From Burkholderia sp. Ax-1719 (lineage in GTDB: Bacteria > Pseudomonadota > Gammaproteobacteria > Burkholderiales > Burkholderiaceae), in assembly GCF_011753055.1 (NCBI RefSeq), contig NZ_VWWJ01000005.1, positions 343,422 to 407,421 on the forward strand: DNA of 64,000 bases, given 5' to 3'. The notes beneath the pieces are model-generated. The model made no database searches. It had not been told where the DNA came from and saw nothing but the letters and a program-made list of their open reading frames with translations. The position numbers and the translations under genes were made by a program. Below are positions 34,643 through 43,965 of the stretch, piece after piece. Numbering within the stretch: the first letter of the stretch is position 1; the number at the start of each line of letters is the position of its first letter.

Positions 34643-35302
34643 ATGAAACGGTTGAATCGCGACGAAATGGCTCAACGCGTGGCTCAGGACATTCCTGAGG
34701 GCGCTTATGTGAATCTCGGCATTGGCGTGCCGACGCTGGTGGCCAACCACCTCGATCCGAGCAAGGAAATCTTCCTGCACAGCGAGAACGGTCTGCTCGG
34801 CATGGGCCCGGCGCCCACGCCTGGCCTCGAAGACGACGAACTCATCAACGCAGGCAAGCAGCACGTCACGCTGCTGACGGGCGGCGCGTTCTTCCATCAC
34901 GCGGACTCGTTCGCGATGATGCGCGGCGGCCACCTCGACTACTGCGTGCTGGGCGCGTTCCAGGTGTCGGTGAGGGGCGACCTCGCCAACTGGCACACGG
35001 GCGCTCCGGACGCCATTCCCGCCGTCGGCGGCGCAATGGACCTGGCGCTGGGTGCGAAGCAGGTTTTCGTCATGATGGAACTGCTCACGAAGCAGGGCGA
35101 AAGCAAGCTGGTGAATGAATGCTCGTACCCGGTCACGGGCGTGGGCTGCGTGGGCCGCATCTACACCGATCTGGCCGCGTTCGACGTCACGCCGCAAGGT
35201 CTGGAAGTGCGCGAAATCTATTCGGATATCGACTTCGACGCGTTGCAAAAGCTCGCCGGCGTGCCGCTGATCGACGCGACGCTGAATCGCCGCGCGGCTT
35301 AA
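34643..35302 (+). CDS. pcaJ: 3-oxoadipate CoA-transferase subunit B
   Basis: 219 aa. Contains the catalytic glutamate in SENGLLGMGP (near residue 51), where a glutamyl-CoA intermediate forms in family I transferases, and NLGIGVPTLVANHL near the N-terminus. It begins 26 bp after pcaI with a GGAGTTAAGCA leader, so the two subunits are co-translated at similar levels. The product, 3-oxoadipyl-CoA, would be cleaved by a thiolase (PcaF) that is not in this window. Confidence 0.95.
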   Translation: MKRLNRDEMAQRVAQDIPEGAYVNLGIGVPTLVANHLDPSKEIFLHSENGLLGMGPAPTPGLEDDELINAGKQHVTLLTGGAFFHHADSFAMMRGGHLDYCVLGAFQVSVRGDLANWHTGAPDAIPAVGGAMDLALGAKQVFVMMELLTKQGESKLVNECSYPVTGVGCVGRIYTDLAAFDVTPQGLEVREIYSDIDFDALQKLAGVPLIDATLNRRAA

Positions 35303-35434
35303 ACTGCCGAAGCGCGCGTTCCTCTCGCAGATGAAACCCGCGTGGCGCGACCTCTGGCGGCAACAGTCGCCGGGCGTCGCGCCATCTGCGTTTATCTGCG
35401 CCCGCGTGTATCCAGACTTTTTTCCTATCGATCC

Positions 35435-36823
35435 ATGATTGAACGCCTCACGAGCCTGATCTGCGGCACCGAGCCGATGAACGCCGTCTGGTCGCCCGAC
35501 GCCACGCTGCAGCGCATGCTCGACGTGGAAGCGGCGCTGGCGCGCGCTTCGGCAGTCCACGGCGTGATTCCTCACAGCGCCGTGGCCGCGATCGAGGCGA
35601 CCTGCAAGGCCGACAGGCTCGACGCCGAAGCGCTCGCGCGCGACGCCGCGCTGGGCGGCAATCTGGCGATTCCGCTCGTCAAGCAATTGACGGCGCGCGT
35701 GAAGGACGCCGACCCCGAAGCCGCTAAATACGTGCACTGGGGCGCGACGAGCCAGGACATCATCGATACCGCCACGGTGCTGCAATTGCGCGACGCGCTG
35801 GCGTTGATCGAAACGAGTCTCGACGCGACCTGCGCGAACCTGGCCGAACTCGCCCGCGCGCATCGCGCCACGCCAGCGGTGGGCCGCACCTGGCTCCAGC
35901 AGGCGCTGCCGATCACGCTGGGCCTGAAATTCGCACAGTGGCTCGACACGCTGCTGCGCCATCGCGAACGCCTCGCGGCGCTGCGCGAACGCGCGCTGGT
36001 GCTGCAATTCGGCGGCGCGGCGGGCACGCTTGCGAGCCTGCGCGACGCCGCATCGAAAGTCAGCGCCGAACTCGCCAAAGACCTCGGCCTCGCGCAGCCC
36101 GCGCTGCCGTGGCACACGCAGCGCGATCGCATCGCAGAAGCCGCATCGTTCTTCGGCATGCTGATCGGCACGCTGGGCAAGATCGCGCGCGATATCTCGC
36201 TGCAGATGCAGACCGAAATCGGCGAACTGGGCGAGCCTGCGGCAGCAGGCAAGGGCGGTTCGTCGACCATGCCGCACAAGCGCAATCCGGTGGGCTGCGC
36301 GGCGGTGCTGACTGCCGCCACGCGCGCGCCGGGGCTGGTGGCCACGGTGTTCGCGGGCATGGTGCAGGAGCACGAGCGCGCACTTGGCGGCTGGCAGGCC
36401 GAATGGGACGCGCTGCCCGAACTCGCACGCCTGGCGGCGGGCGCGCTCGCGCAGATCGAACAGATCGCGGGCGGCCTCGAAGTGCGCCCCGAGCGTCTCG
36501 CGGCCAATCTCGACGTCACGCACGGCCTGATTCTGGGCGAAGCCGTGATGCTCGCGCTGGGCGACCGTATCGGCCGTCTCGACGCGCATCATCTGGTTGA
36601 GCGCGCATCGAAATCGGCGGTGCAGTCGGGCCGCACGCTTTACGACGTGCTGGCGGCCGAACCCGCTGTCACGCAACATCTGGACGACGCGCGCCTGAAG
36701 GCGCTGCTCGATCCCGCCAATTACGTGGGCGAAGCGCACGCGTTCGTCGACGCGGTGCTCGCGTCGTACGCGCAATCGCAGCAGCGCACGCCCCATACTT
36801 CATCGCAGACTCATCAGGAGTAA
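35435..36823 (+). CDS. pcaB: 3-carboxy-cis,cis-muconate cycloisomerase
   Basis: 462 aa from the ATG at 35435 (MIERLTSLICGTEPMNAVW). It belongs to the fumarase/aspartase superfamily with the signature GSSTMPHKRNPVGC and WGATSQDIIDTA. It lactonises 3-carboxymuconate to 4-carboxymuconolactone. The 132-bp gap from pcaJ is open in the same frame but the upstream part does not look like PcaB. The length is close to known PcaB proteins (about 450 aa). Confidence 0.95.
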   Translation: MIERLTSLICGTEPMNAVWSPDATLQRMLDVEAALARASAVHGVIPHSAVAAIEATCKADRLDAEALARDAALGGNLAIPLVKQLTARVKDADPEAAKYVHWGATSQDIIDTATVLQLRDALALIETSLDATCANLAELARAHRATPAVGRTWLQQALPITLGLKFAQWLDTLLRHRERLAALRERALVLQFGGAAGTLASLRDAASKVSAELAKDLGLAQPALPWHTQRDRIAEAASFFGMLIGTLGKIARDISLQMQTEIGELGEPAAAGKGGSSTMPHKRNPVGCAAVLTAATRAPGLVATVFAGMVQEHERALGGWQAEWDALPELARLAAGALAQIEQIAGGLEVRPERLAANLDVTHGLILGEAVMLALGDRIGRLDAHHLVERASKSAVQSGRTLYDVLAAEPAVTQHLDDARLKALLDPANYVGEAHAFVDAVLASYAQSQQRTPHTSSQTHQE

Positions 36824-36827
36824 CCGC

Positions 36828-37619
36828 ATGCCTTATGCAGCCGTCAATGACACGCAGCTGTTTTACCGCGTCGATGGTGCCGAAAACACCAACGCGCCGT
36901 GGCTGGTTCTGTCGAATTCGCTCGGCAGCGACGTGTCGATGTGGACGCCGCAGCTCGTCGAATTCTCGAAGCACTTCCGCGTACTGCGCTACGACACGCG
37001 CGGCCACGGCCACTCGGCCGCGCCGCAAGGTCCGTACACGATCGAGCAACTGACGGGCGATGTGATTGGCCTGCTCGATCACCTTGGCATCGCGCGCGCG
37101 CACTTCTGCGGCGTGTCGATGGGCGGTCTCACGGGCGTGGGTCTGGGTGCGCGTTTCGCAAGCCGCATCGACCGCCTCGTGCTGTGCAACACGGCCGCGA
37201 AGATCGGCACGCCGCAAGTGTGGGAGCCGCGCGCGGCGAAGGCCCGCAACGAAGGCATGCTGTCGCTGGCGGACGCAGTGCTGCCGCGCTGGTTCACGGC
37301 CGAATTCATGGAGCGCAACCCGCTCGTGATCGCCCAGGCGCGCGACGTGTTCGTGCATACGGACAAAGATGGCTACGCTTCGAACTGCGAAGCAATCAAT
37401 GCGGCTGACCTGCGCGGCGAAGCAGCGTCGATCCAGGCGCCCACGCTGGTGATTTCGGGCACGCACGATCTGGCCGCAACGCCCGCACAAGGCCGCGAAC
37501 TGGCCGAATCGGTGCAGGGTGGTCGTTACGTCGAGCTGAACGCCTCGCACATCTCGAACGTCGAACTTACCGACGAATTCAACAAGACGGTCCTGAGCTT
37601 CCTGCTGGAGTCGAAATGA
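36828..37619 (+). CDS. pcaD: 3-oxoadipate enol-lactonase
   Basis: 263 aa alpha/beta hydrolase. The nucleophile elbow is CGVSMGGLTG (near residue 93), and SNSLGSDVSMW near residue 29 forms the oxyanion region typical of PcaD. It hydrolyses 3-oxoadipate enol-lactone to 3-oxoadipate. It starts four bases after the pcaB stop and its own stop overlaps the pcaC start. Separate PcaD and PcaC, rather than the fused PcaL of some actinobacteria. Confidence 0.95.
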   Translation: MPYAAVNDTQLFYRVDGAENTNAPWLVLSNSLGSDVSMWTPQLVEFSKHFRVLRYDTRGHGHSAAPQGPYTIEQLTGDVIGLLDHLGIARAHFCGVSMGGLTGVGLGARFASRIDRLVLCNTAAKIGTPQVWEPRAAKARNEGMLSLADAVLPRWFTAEFMERNPLVIAQARDVFVHTDKDGYASNCEAINAADLRGEAASIQAPTLVISGTHDLAATPAQGRELAESVQGGRYVELNASHISNVELTDEFNKTVLSFLLESK

Positions 37620-38020
37620 ACGAAGACGATCGCTACGAAGCCGGACTGAAAGTGCGTCGCGCCGTGCTGGGCGACGCGCACGTCGATCGCTCGATTGCCA
37701 ATCGCACCGAGCTGACCGAGGAATTCCAGACGTTGATCTCGCGTTATGCGTGGGGCGAAATCTGGACGCGCGAAGGTCTGCCGCGTCACACGCGCAGCCT
37801 GCTGACGATCGCGATGATGGTTGCGCTGAACCGCAGCGAGGAACTGGCGCTGCATCTGCGCTCGGCGCGAAACAACGGCGTGACGCGCGACGAAATCAAG
37901 GAAGTGCTGCTGCAAACCGCGATCTATTGCGGCGTGCCCGCAGCGAATTCCGCGTTCCACCTCGCCGATAAAATCTTCAGCGAGCAGGACGCGCAGGCCG
38001 CAGGCGACAAGCCGGCCTGA
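37616..38020 (+). CDS. pcaC: 4-carboxymuconolactone decarboxylase
   Basis: 134 aa, the CMD/AhpD fold. The core segments RSLLTIAMMVALNRSEELALHLR and VLLQTAIYCGVPAANSAFHLA match PcaC. It decarboxylates 4-carboxymuconolactone to 3-oxoadipate enol-lactone, the substrate of PcaD. The ATGA overlap with pcaD gives tight coupling. Last gene of the operon; the ring-cleaving protocatechuate dioxygenase (pcaGH) is not in view. Confidence 0.95.
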   Translation: MNEDDRYEAGLKVRRAVLGDAHVDRSIANRTELTEEFQTLISRYAWGEIWTREGLPRHTRSLLTIAMMVALNRSEELALHLRSARNNGVTRDEIKEVLLQTAIYCGVPAANSAFHLADKIFSEQDAQAAGDKPA

Positions 38021-38068
38021 TTCTGTGCGAAAGGGCGCGCATCGCGCGTGCCCTCGAACGCAAAGTCT

Positions 38069-38317
38069 TTACTCCGCAGCGTCGTGTTCCGCCACATACT
38101 GGCGCAACACGGCGAGCACCGCGGCATCTTCGGCGCGGCTCGCTTCGTCGCTGGCCGAACCCGCTTCATCCTCTTCGCCCAATAAAGCGGGCGGCGCGGC
38201 AATCGTCTCGAATGCGTGGCCTTCGCGGAATACGCGAATCTCGTGCGTCGCCGCCGTATATTCCGCTACCCAGTGAACGCCTTCGATGTGCGCGCCCACA
38301 CGAATCGGTGTTTTCAT
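38069..38317 (-). CDS. Small hypothetical acidic protein
   Basis: 82 aa if begun at the ATG 38317, which has AGGAGAG seven bases upstream; an ATG at 38323 is too close to that site. The sequence MKTPIRVGAHIEGVHWVAEY is followed by an acidic, alanine-rich C-terminal half (GEEDEAGSASDEASRAEDAA). No known family recognised, no signal or TM helix. It lies convergent with pcaC and behind the aminotransferase terminator, so it is its own unit. Confidence 0.6.
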   Translation of the reverse strand: MKTPIRVGAHIEGVHWVAEYTAATHEIRVFREGHAFETIAAPPALLGEEDEAGSASDEASRAEDAAVLAVLRQYVAEHDAAE

Positions 38318-38419
38318 CGCCATCTCTCCTGCATTGCGGTTTCCATCAGCCAACAATACGCCGATGGCGCTTGCCTTGCGCGCATGATGATCGGACGAAT
38401 AGCGGCATGCTGAAAGCAA

Positions 38420-38448
38420 AACGGCCCGCTCGAAACGAGCGGGCCGTT
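38420..38448 (-). terminator. Rho-independent terminator of the omega-aminotransferase gene
   Basis: Arms AACGGCCCGCTCG (38420-38432) and CGAGCGGGCCGTT (38436-38448) pair perfectly around a 3-base loop. Read on the minus strand, TTTTGCTTT follows, so it terminates the gene ending at 38484. Confidence 0.85.
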
Positions 38449-38483
38449 AATGCACCGTGATCTGGCGCGAACTCAGGCGACGC

Positions 38484-39812
38484 TTAGGCCACCTTCGCCA
38501 GCACCTCGCGCACCGTGCCGAACAGGCGCTCGATCTCTTCTTCGGTGATGATGAGCGGCGGCGAGAACGCCAGAATGTCGCCGGTGAAGCGGATCAGCAC
38601 GCCCGCTTCGAAGCACTTCACGAACACCTCGTAAGCGCGTGCGCCCGGCGCGCCATCACGCGAGTCCAGCTCGATACCGGCGACCATGCCCAGGTTGCGT
38701 ACGTCCTTCACGTGCGGCGCGTCGCGCAGTGCGTGCGCGGCGGCTTCGAACTTCGGCGCAAGGCTGTGCGCGCGTTCGAACAGGCCTTCACGGCGATACA
38801 GATCCTGCGTGGCGATGGCGGCAGCGGCAGCCAGCGGGTGCGCCGAATACGTGTAGCCGTGGAACAGCTCGATCGCGCCCGGCGCGCCGCTGTTGACCAC
38901 CGTATCGTGGATCGTGCGGCTCACGGCCACGCCGCCCATCGGCACGGCCGCGTTGTTGATCGCCTTGGCCATCGTGATGATGTCGGGCGTGACGCCGAAG
39001 TATTCGCTCGCGGTGGCCTTGCCCAGACGGCCAAAACCCGTAATCACTTCGTCGAAAATCAGCACGATGCCGTGCTTCGTGCAGATCTCGCGCAGACGTT
39101 GCAGATAGCCTTGCGGCGGAATCAGCACGCCGGTCGAACCGGCAACCGGCTCGACGATCACGGCGGCGATGGTCGACGCATCGTGCAGCGCGACGATACG
39201 TTCGAGGTCGTCGGCGAGATGCGCGCCCCAGGCCGGCTGGCCCTTGGTGAAGGCGTTGTGTTCGAGGTTATGCGTGTGCGGCAGATGATCGACGGCGGGC
39301 AGCAGTTGGCCCGAAAACGTCTTGCGGTTCGCGCCGATCCCGCCCACCGAAATGCCGCCGAAGCCCACGCCGTGATAGCCGCGCTCGCGGCCGATCAGCT
39401 TGGTGCGCTGGCCTTCGCCGCGCGAACGATGGTAGGCGAGGGCGATCTTCAGCGCCGTATCGACCGATTCCGAACCCGAGTTCGTGAAGAACACGCGATC
39501 GAGCCCTTCCGGCATGATCTCCGCGATCTTGCTGGCGGCTTCGAAGGCCAGCGGGTGACCCATCTGGAAGGTGGGCGCGAAGTCGAGCTTGCCCGCCTGT
39601 TGCGCGATGGCCGCGACGATTTCCTCGCGGCCGTGACCGGCGTTCACGCACCACAGCCCCGCGCTGCCGTCCATCACCTCGCGGCCATCGGTCGTGCGGT
39701 AATACATGCCCTTGGCCGATTCCAGCAGGCGCGGCGCGGCCTTGAACTGGCGGTTGGCCGTGAACGGCATCCAGAACGACGAAAGATCGTCGATGACGGG
39801 GCGCGAAGTCAT
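38484..39812 (-). CDS. Omega-amino acid:pyruvate aminotransferase (BauA-like)
   Basis: 442 aa from the ATG at 39812, with a GGAGGAGAACACC leader. Class III PLP aminotransferase: the cofactor aspartate is in LIFDEVITGFGRLG and the Schiff-base lysine in ITMAKAINNAAVPMGGV. The N-terminus SSFWMPFTANRQFKAAPRLL matches omega-amino acid:pyruvate transaminases, which move the amino group of beta-alanine or similar omega-amino acids to pyruvate. It is divergent from a MocR regulator, the usual pairing for omega-amino acid use. A methylmalonate-semialdehyde dehydrogenase (BauC) partner is not nearby. Confidence 0.92.
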   Translation of the reverse strand: MTSRPVIDDLSSFWMPFTANRQFKAAPRLLESAKGMYYRTTDGREVMDGSAGLWCVNAGHGREEIVAAIAQQAGKLDFAPTFQMGHPLAFEAASKIAEIMPEGLDRVFFTNSGSESVDTALKIALAYHRSRGEGQRTKLIGRERGYHGVGFGGISVGGIGANRKTFSGQLLPAVDHLPHTHNLEHNAFTKGQPAWGAHLADDLERIVALHDASTIAAVIVEPVAGSTGVLIPPQGYLQRLREICTKHGIVLIFDEVITGFGRLGKATASEYFGVTPDIITMAKAINNAAVPMGGVAVSRTIHDTVVNSGAPGAIELFHGYTYSAHPLAAAAAIATQDLYRREGLFERAHSLAPKFEAAAHALRDAPHVKDVRNLGMVAGIELDSRDGAPGARAYEVFVKCFEAGVLIRFTGDILAFSPPLIITEEEIERLFGTVREVLAKVA

Positions 39813-39871
39813 GGGTGTTCTCCTCCAAAGTGGTTGGACAGAATGTAGCGTCCGGGCTTGAAGGGCGGCAT

Positions 39872-39926
39872 ATACAGTCTCTATACTGCGCTGATAACCG
39901 TGCTGGACAATCTGGCGCAACTGTAT
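39872..39926. promoter_or_regulatory. Repeated ATACAGT-type motifs, candidate MocR operator
   Basis: ATACAGT (39872-39878), ATACTG (39883-39888) and ACTGTAT (39920-39926, inverted copy) lie in the 157-bp gap between the aminotransferase and MocR genes. They could be half-sites for the regulator; spacing is less regular than at 1520. Confidence 0.35.
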
Positions 39927-39969
39927 TGGTCGGCGCGCGCAAGTCCGCTTGAACCCGATTTCCCTCCCT

Positions 39970-41382
39970 ATGATCGAATTCGAACTGGAACGCGGACGCG
40001 GCGCCGCCACAACGCTCGTCGAGCAACTGGTGCGGGCCTTCGCCCAGGCGATCGAGTCGAACTCGCTGCGCACGGGCGCGCTGTTGCCCTCGGTGCGCCA
40101 GCTGGCGCAATCGCACGAGCTGTCCACCTATACGGTGACGGACGCCTACAACCGTCTGGTGTCGATGGGCCTGGTGGTGGCGCGGCGTGGCTCCGGCTAC
40201 CGCGTGGCGCCGCGCCAACTCGCGCCGCGCGCCGCCGACACCGGCTGGCAACCGCCCGCGCTCACCGCCACCTGGCTGCTATCCGACGTCTACGCGGACC
40301 ATTCCGTGCCGATCAAGGCCGGCTGCGGCTGGATGCCCACCGAGTGGATCAACGAAACCGGCCTGCACCACGCCTTGCGCGCGACCAGCCGCGTGCCCGC
40401 CGCACGGCTGGGCGATTACGGCCACCCTTATGGCTTCGCACCGCTGCGCGAACGCATTGCGGCACAACTGGACCGCCAGGGCCTGCCGATCGACGTCTCG
40501 AACGTGCTGCTCACGCAAGGCGCAACCCAGGGGCTCGATCTGATCGTGCGCACGCTGCTACGCCCCGGCGACGCCGTGCTGGTGGAAGACCCCGGCTATT
40601 GCAACCTGCTCCAGATCCTCAAGCTCGCCGGTCTCACGGTGCATGGCGTACCGCGTACGCCCGCAGGCCTCGATCTCGACGCGCTCGAACAGCAGGTTGC
40701 CGCCCATCGTCCGAAAGCGATCTTCGTCAACACGACGCTGCAGAATCCCACCGGCGCGACCTACTCGATGGCGAACGCGTTTCGCCTGCTGCAGATCGCC
40801 GAGCGCGAACGCATGTGGGTGGTGGAAGACGACGTAAGCCGCGAACTCGCTCCGCCTGGCGCGCCGCTGCTGGCCGCAATGGAAGGGCTGCGTCGCGTGC
40901 TCTACGTGAGTGGATTTTCGAAGACGGTGACGCCGTCGCTGCGCTGCGGCTATGTGGTGGCGGAGCGCGACGTGCTGCGTGAACTCGCGCGCGCGAAGAT
41001 GGCGGTGGGGCTGACGTCGTCGGAAACGATCGAGCGCATCGTCGACAAAGTGCTGGTGGAAGGGCGCTACACGCGCCACGTCGAAATCGTCAACGAGCAG
41101 TTGAAGGTGGCGCACGCGGCGCTGGAAGACCGCATCGATTCGCTGGGGCTCGAACCGTTCTGCCGGCCGCGTGCGGGTCTCTTCATGCTGGTGCGCCTAC
41201 CGGTGGAGGCGTCGCGCGCCGCCGCGATTGCCACGGCGGCCCTGCGTGACGGCATCTGGCTCGCGCCGGGCTCCTATTTCCGTCCCGACGACGCAGCTAG
41301 CGCGTGGTTCCGTTTCAATGCGCCGTATTCGCTCGACGACGCGCTGTGGCGCTTCATCGAGCGCGTCAGTAAAGCGGGCTAG
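39970..41382 (+). CDS. MocR/PdxR-type GntR-aminotransferase regulator
   Basis: 470 aa from the ATG at 39970. The GntR winged helix (residues 15-80) has LRTGALLPSVRQLAQSHELSTYTVTDAYNRL. The aminotransferase-like domain follows, with the PLP lysine in VSGFSKTVTPSLRCGYV and VVEDDVSRELAPPG. It should sense an amino compound through PLP and regulate the divergent BauA-like transaminase. It is a different subgroup from the MocR at the left edge. Target is inferred from the divergent arrangement. Confidence 0.92.
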   Translation: MIEFELERGRGAATTLVEQLVRAFAQAIESNSLRTGALLPSVRQLAQSHELSTYTVTDAYNRLVSMGLVVARRGSGYRVAPRQLAPRAADTGWQPPALTATWLLSDVYADHSVPIKAGCGWMPTEWINETGLHHALRATSRVPAARLGDYGHPYGFAPLRERIAAQLDRQGLPIDVSNVLLTQGATQGLDLIVRTLLRPGDAVLVEDPGYCNLLQILKLAGLTVHGVPRTPAGLDLDALEQQVAAHRPKAIFVNTTLQNPTGATYSMANAFRLLQIAERERMWVVEDDVSRELAPPGAPLLAAMEGLRRVLYVSGFSKTVTPSLRCGYVVAERDVLRELARAKMAVGLTSSETIERIVDKVLVEGRYTRHVEIVNEQLKVAHAALEDRIDSLGLEPFCRPRAGLFMLVRLPVEASRAAAIATAALRDGIWLAPGSYFRPDDAASAWFRFNAPYSLDDALWRFIERVSKAG

Positions 41383-41423
41383 CAGAAAGACGCCGCTTCA
41401 ATCTGTAATCCTGATGAAGTCGA

Positions 41424-42041
41424 TCAGCGTTGCAGCAGATGCGCGACCAGCGGGTACATCGACGCAACCAGCGACAGCGCCATGAAGATATTGAACGCGC
41501 GCAGGCGACGCGGATCGGCGAGAAAGCGGCGCATGCCCGTGCCGAACGCCGCCCACACACAGATGCAGGGCAGGCCGACCACGTAGAACACCACGGCCAT
41601 CGCCACGGTATTCAAGCCGAAATCCGTCGACAGCCGGATCGTGGTGGCGGCGGTCAGCACCATCATCCACGCCTTGGGATTGATCCACTGAAACGCGATG
41701 GCTTCATGAAAGCGCATCGGGCGACGCTCGCCGGTCTTGACCTTGATATCGCCTGACGTACCGATCTTCCACGCAAGCCACAACAGATACGCCACGCTCG
41801 CCGTTTCCAGCACGGTATAGAGCACCGGAACGCGGCGGAACACCTCGCCCAGACCGAAACCCACTGACAGCATCAGTACCACCACGCCCGCGCTAATGCC
41901 CAGAATATGCGGCACCGTGCGACGGAAGCCGAAGTTGACGCCGGAGGTCAGCAGCATCGTGTTGTTCGGACCGGGCGTGATCGACGTGACGACCACGAAC
42001 AGCATGCCGGCGGGCAGGGCGCTGAGCATTTCGGGCAGCAT
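41424..42041 (-). CDS. LysE/RhtB-family amino acid exporter
   Basis: 205 aa with about six TM helices. The N-terminal segment VVVTSITPGPNNTMLLTSGVNFGFRRTVPHI is the LysE/RhtB signature (TPGPNN). It exports amino acids or their derivatives such as homoserine lactone. Convergent with the MocR gene and probably monocistronic. Substrate cannot be told from sequence. Confidence 0.92.
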   Translation of the reverse strand: MLPEMLSALPAGMLFVVVTSITPGPNNTMLLTSGVNFGFRRTVPHILGISAGVVVLMLSVGFGLGEVFRRVPVLYTVLETASVAYLLWLAWKIGTSGDIKVKTGERRPMRFHEAIAFQWINPKAWMMVLTAATTIRLSTDFGLNTVAMAVVFYVVGLPCICVWAAFGTGMRRFLADPRRLRAFNIFMALSLVASMYPLVAHLLQR

Positions 42042-42288
42042 GGGCTAAAGGCTCCGGGGAAAAGATGGCGATCCTGACGATCGTGTCGAGCCAGTGTAAC
42101 GACAGATCGCGGTACAGTACCGGTACAGTTAATCGGTCGGACGCCGGTACGGAAAAGGGGCGATTGGCAGGGATTGTCGGGCGGCTTTCGGCGTGCGTTC
42201 GAGTAAGAATCGGTAAAGCGGTGGTCGGGGGAATGAAATGGCCGTGCCCTAGAATCGATGAGCTCATTTGCCCTGATCCGTCCCGTCG

Positions 42289-43278
42289 ATGCTCCGCTTT
42301 TTCGAATCGTCTGCGTCTCGCCGCGTACGTGGCCTGTCCCTCTCGCTGGCCTTGCTGGCGGCGTGCTGTTCGCCGCTCGCTCACGCCGACTGCCGCCCGA
42401 CCGCCGAGCCCGGCACGATCGTCCTGCCGCTCTCGCCCGTGCATATCGCCGTGCCGCTTAACGCGCCGGTCGGCACCCAGGTTGGCTCGGCCCATGCGGC
42501 GATCGTCAGCGATATTCCGTTCACCTGCAGCGGCCCGGACAACACACGCGAGCTACGCGTGCTGGCGCCCGCCGATACGAACTCGGGCCTCGGAAACGTC
42601 TACGCGACCAGTCTGCCCGGCATTGGCTTTCGGATCATTACTCGCGGCGGCAGCTTCGCAGGCATCGACGATGGACCGCGCGACGCGGCGTATCGCGTCA
42701 AGCTGCCACCCGATGCGGCCAGGCTGACGGGTTTTGCCGTCGATATCGCCTTCGTCACGACGGGCAAAACCCAGGGCGGCGCGCTTGCGCCAGGGAAGCT
42801 GGCAAGCCTGTACCTCGGCGGCAACGAATTCATCGACGTGACCGTTCCGGAGAACGGCGTTGTGTTCGACGCGATGCAATGCACGCCGGTGTCGGTCAGC
42901 GGCGAGATGTCGGCGGGTGTCGGCACGATGGGCTCGTTCACGCAGGAGGCCGCAGTGATCAGCACCGGCTGCGGCGCGTTCGGCGCGAGCGTGGCGATTG
43001 GCGTGGGGCAGGGCTATATCTATGGTTCGCATCCCTCGCTAAGCGTGGATGCTGCGCCCAGACATCACGCGCATGAGAGTGGTGGTTTTGGCGCGTTCGA
43101 TACCGCTATTCGTCCGGTCGCATCGGGTGTGACCGTGAAGCGCAATCGCGATAGTTCGGGAAACTTACTGATGGACGATGGACAGTCCGATACGATCGAC
43201 GCAGCGGGCACGGCGCAGAGTTCGGCCAATGGCGCGGGATTCGGTGCAGGCGGCATGAGCGCTCGCATGCGGCATTGA
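42289..43278 (+). CDS. Secreted protein resembling a fimbrial tip adhesin with degenerate pilin domain
   Basis: 329 aa with a signal peptide (residues 1-33, hydrophobic LSLSLALLAACCSPLAHA). Residues 35-195 look like the lectin-type N-terminal domain of type 1 fimbrial adhesins (two cysteines bracketing the first 40 residues, GIGFRI strand). The C-terminal part has cysteines (QCTPVSV, STGCGAFG) as a pilin domain would, but it lacks the usual donor-strand pattern and ends in a Gly/His/Ser-rich tail. No usher, chaperone or major pilin is adjacent. Possibly a degraded or captured adhesin; not a confident family call. Confidence 0.5.
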   Translation: MLRFFESSASRRVRGLSLSLALLAACCSPLAHADCRPTAEPGTIVLPLSPVHIAVPLNAPVGTQVGSAHAAIVSDIPFTCSGPDNTRELRVLAPADTNSGLGNVYATSLPGIGFRIITRGGSFAGIDDGPRDAAYRVKLPPDAARLTGFAVDIAFVTTGKTQGGALAPGKLASLYLGGNEFIDVTVPENGVVFDAMQCTPVSVSGEMSAGVGTMGSFTQEAAVISTGCGAFGASVAIGVGQGYIYGSHPSLSVDAAPRHHAHESGGFGAFDTAIRPVASGVTVKRNRDSSGNLLMDDGQSDTIDAAGTAQSSANGAGFGAGGMSARMRH

Positions 43279-43452
43279 TGGATTGCGCTGCGACGGCCTC
43301 ACCATCGCCAATGGGTCCAGTAGCCACCCAGAATGTCGTGGCCCAACTACGATTTAAAGTATTCCGGCACACGTTATCAATCGAATCAAGTCTTTTAAAT
43401 CCGTCTTCCTCTACGATTTAAATGGTGTGCTGATATGCAGGCGCTGGATGCC

Positions 43453-43965
43453 TTATCGGGTGACCTTGTCGATCGGCCCGAAGAAGATCGCCCAGAGTTT
43501 GTCGCGACCGATGACGCGTCCGAGTTCGGCAACCACGCAGTAGTTGAAGATCAGCGTGAAGAGAAGAATCTGTACGCCCCAGAAGCGCGGCCAGTTCATA
43601 TCGGCCAACAAGGCGGCGTTGGCGGCGTGCAGATGGTGCGACTCCTTCCAGTACTCGAACAGCCTCTCCAGATAGTGAAGCGCGGTAGCGACGACGGCGT
43701 ACATCAGCGTCTTCCACGCGACGTTCCAGATCAGGGGTTTGTCGGGGAAGCGGTTGATGAACGGCAGCATGTCAGCTAGCAGCACGGCTTTGCCGAGGAT
43801 CAGCGAAGCGACCAGAACGGAAGCCGAAGTCGGGATTGAAACGCCTGTGCCCTTGATCATCAGGGAGCGAACAATGGCGACGATATGCAGGATGACGAAA
43901 AAGAAAATGGTGGGCGGGAGCACCTTGAGAAATTCGTGCTTGAGCTTGTTTGTCAACGTCGTCAT
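43453..43965 (-). CDS. Hypothetical membrane protein with four predicted helices
   Basis: 170 aa from the ATG at 43965, supported by GAAGGACAGC upstream. Hydrophobic stretches are TIFFFVILHIVAIV, ASVLVASLILGKAVLLADML, LIWNVAWKTLMYAVVATALHYL and FWGVQILLFTLIFNYCVVAEL. The charged region between (ERLFEYWKESHHLHAAN) would lie on one face. I do not recognise the family. It is isolated between the adhesin-like gene and a LysR regulator. Confidence 0.65.
   Translation of the reverse strand: MTTLTNKLKHEFLKVLPPTIFFFVILHIVAIVRSLMIKGTGVSIPTSASVLVASLILGKAVLLADMLPFINRFPDKPLIWNVAWKTLMYAVVATALHYLERLFEYWKESHHLHAANAALLADMNWPRFWGVQILLFTLIFNYCVVAELGRVIGRDKLWAIFFGPIDKVTR

Noticed and set aside
34628..36796. 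722-codon minus-strand open frame opposite pcaJ and pcaB
   Set aside because: Shadow of well-recognised pca genes in GC-rich DNA, with low-complexity composition.
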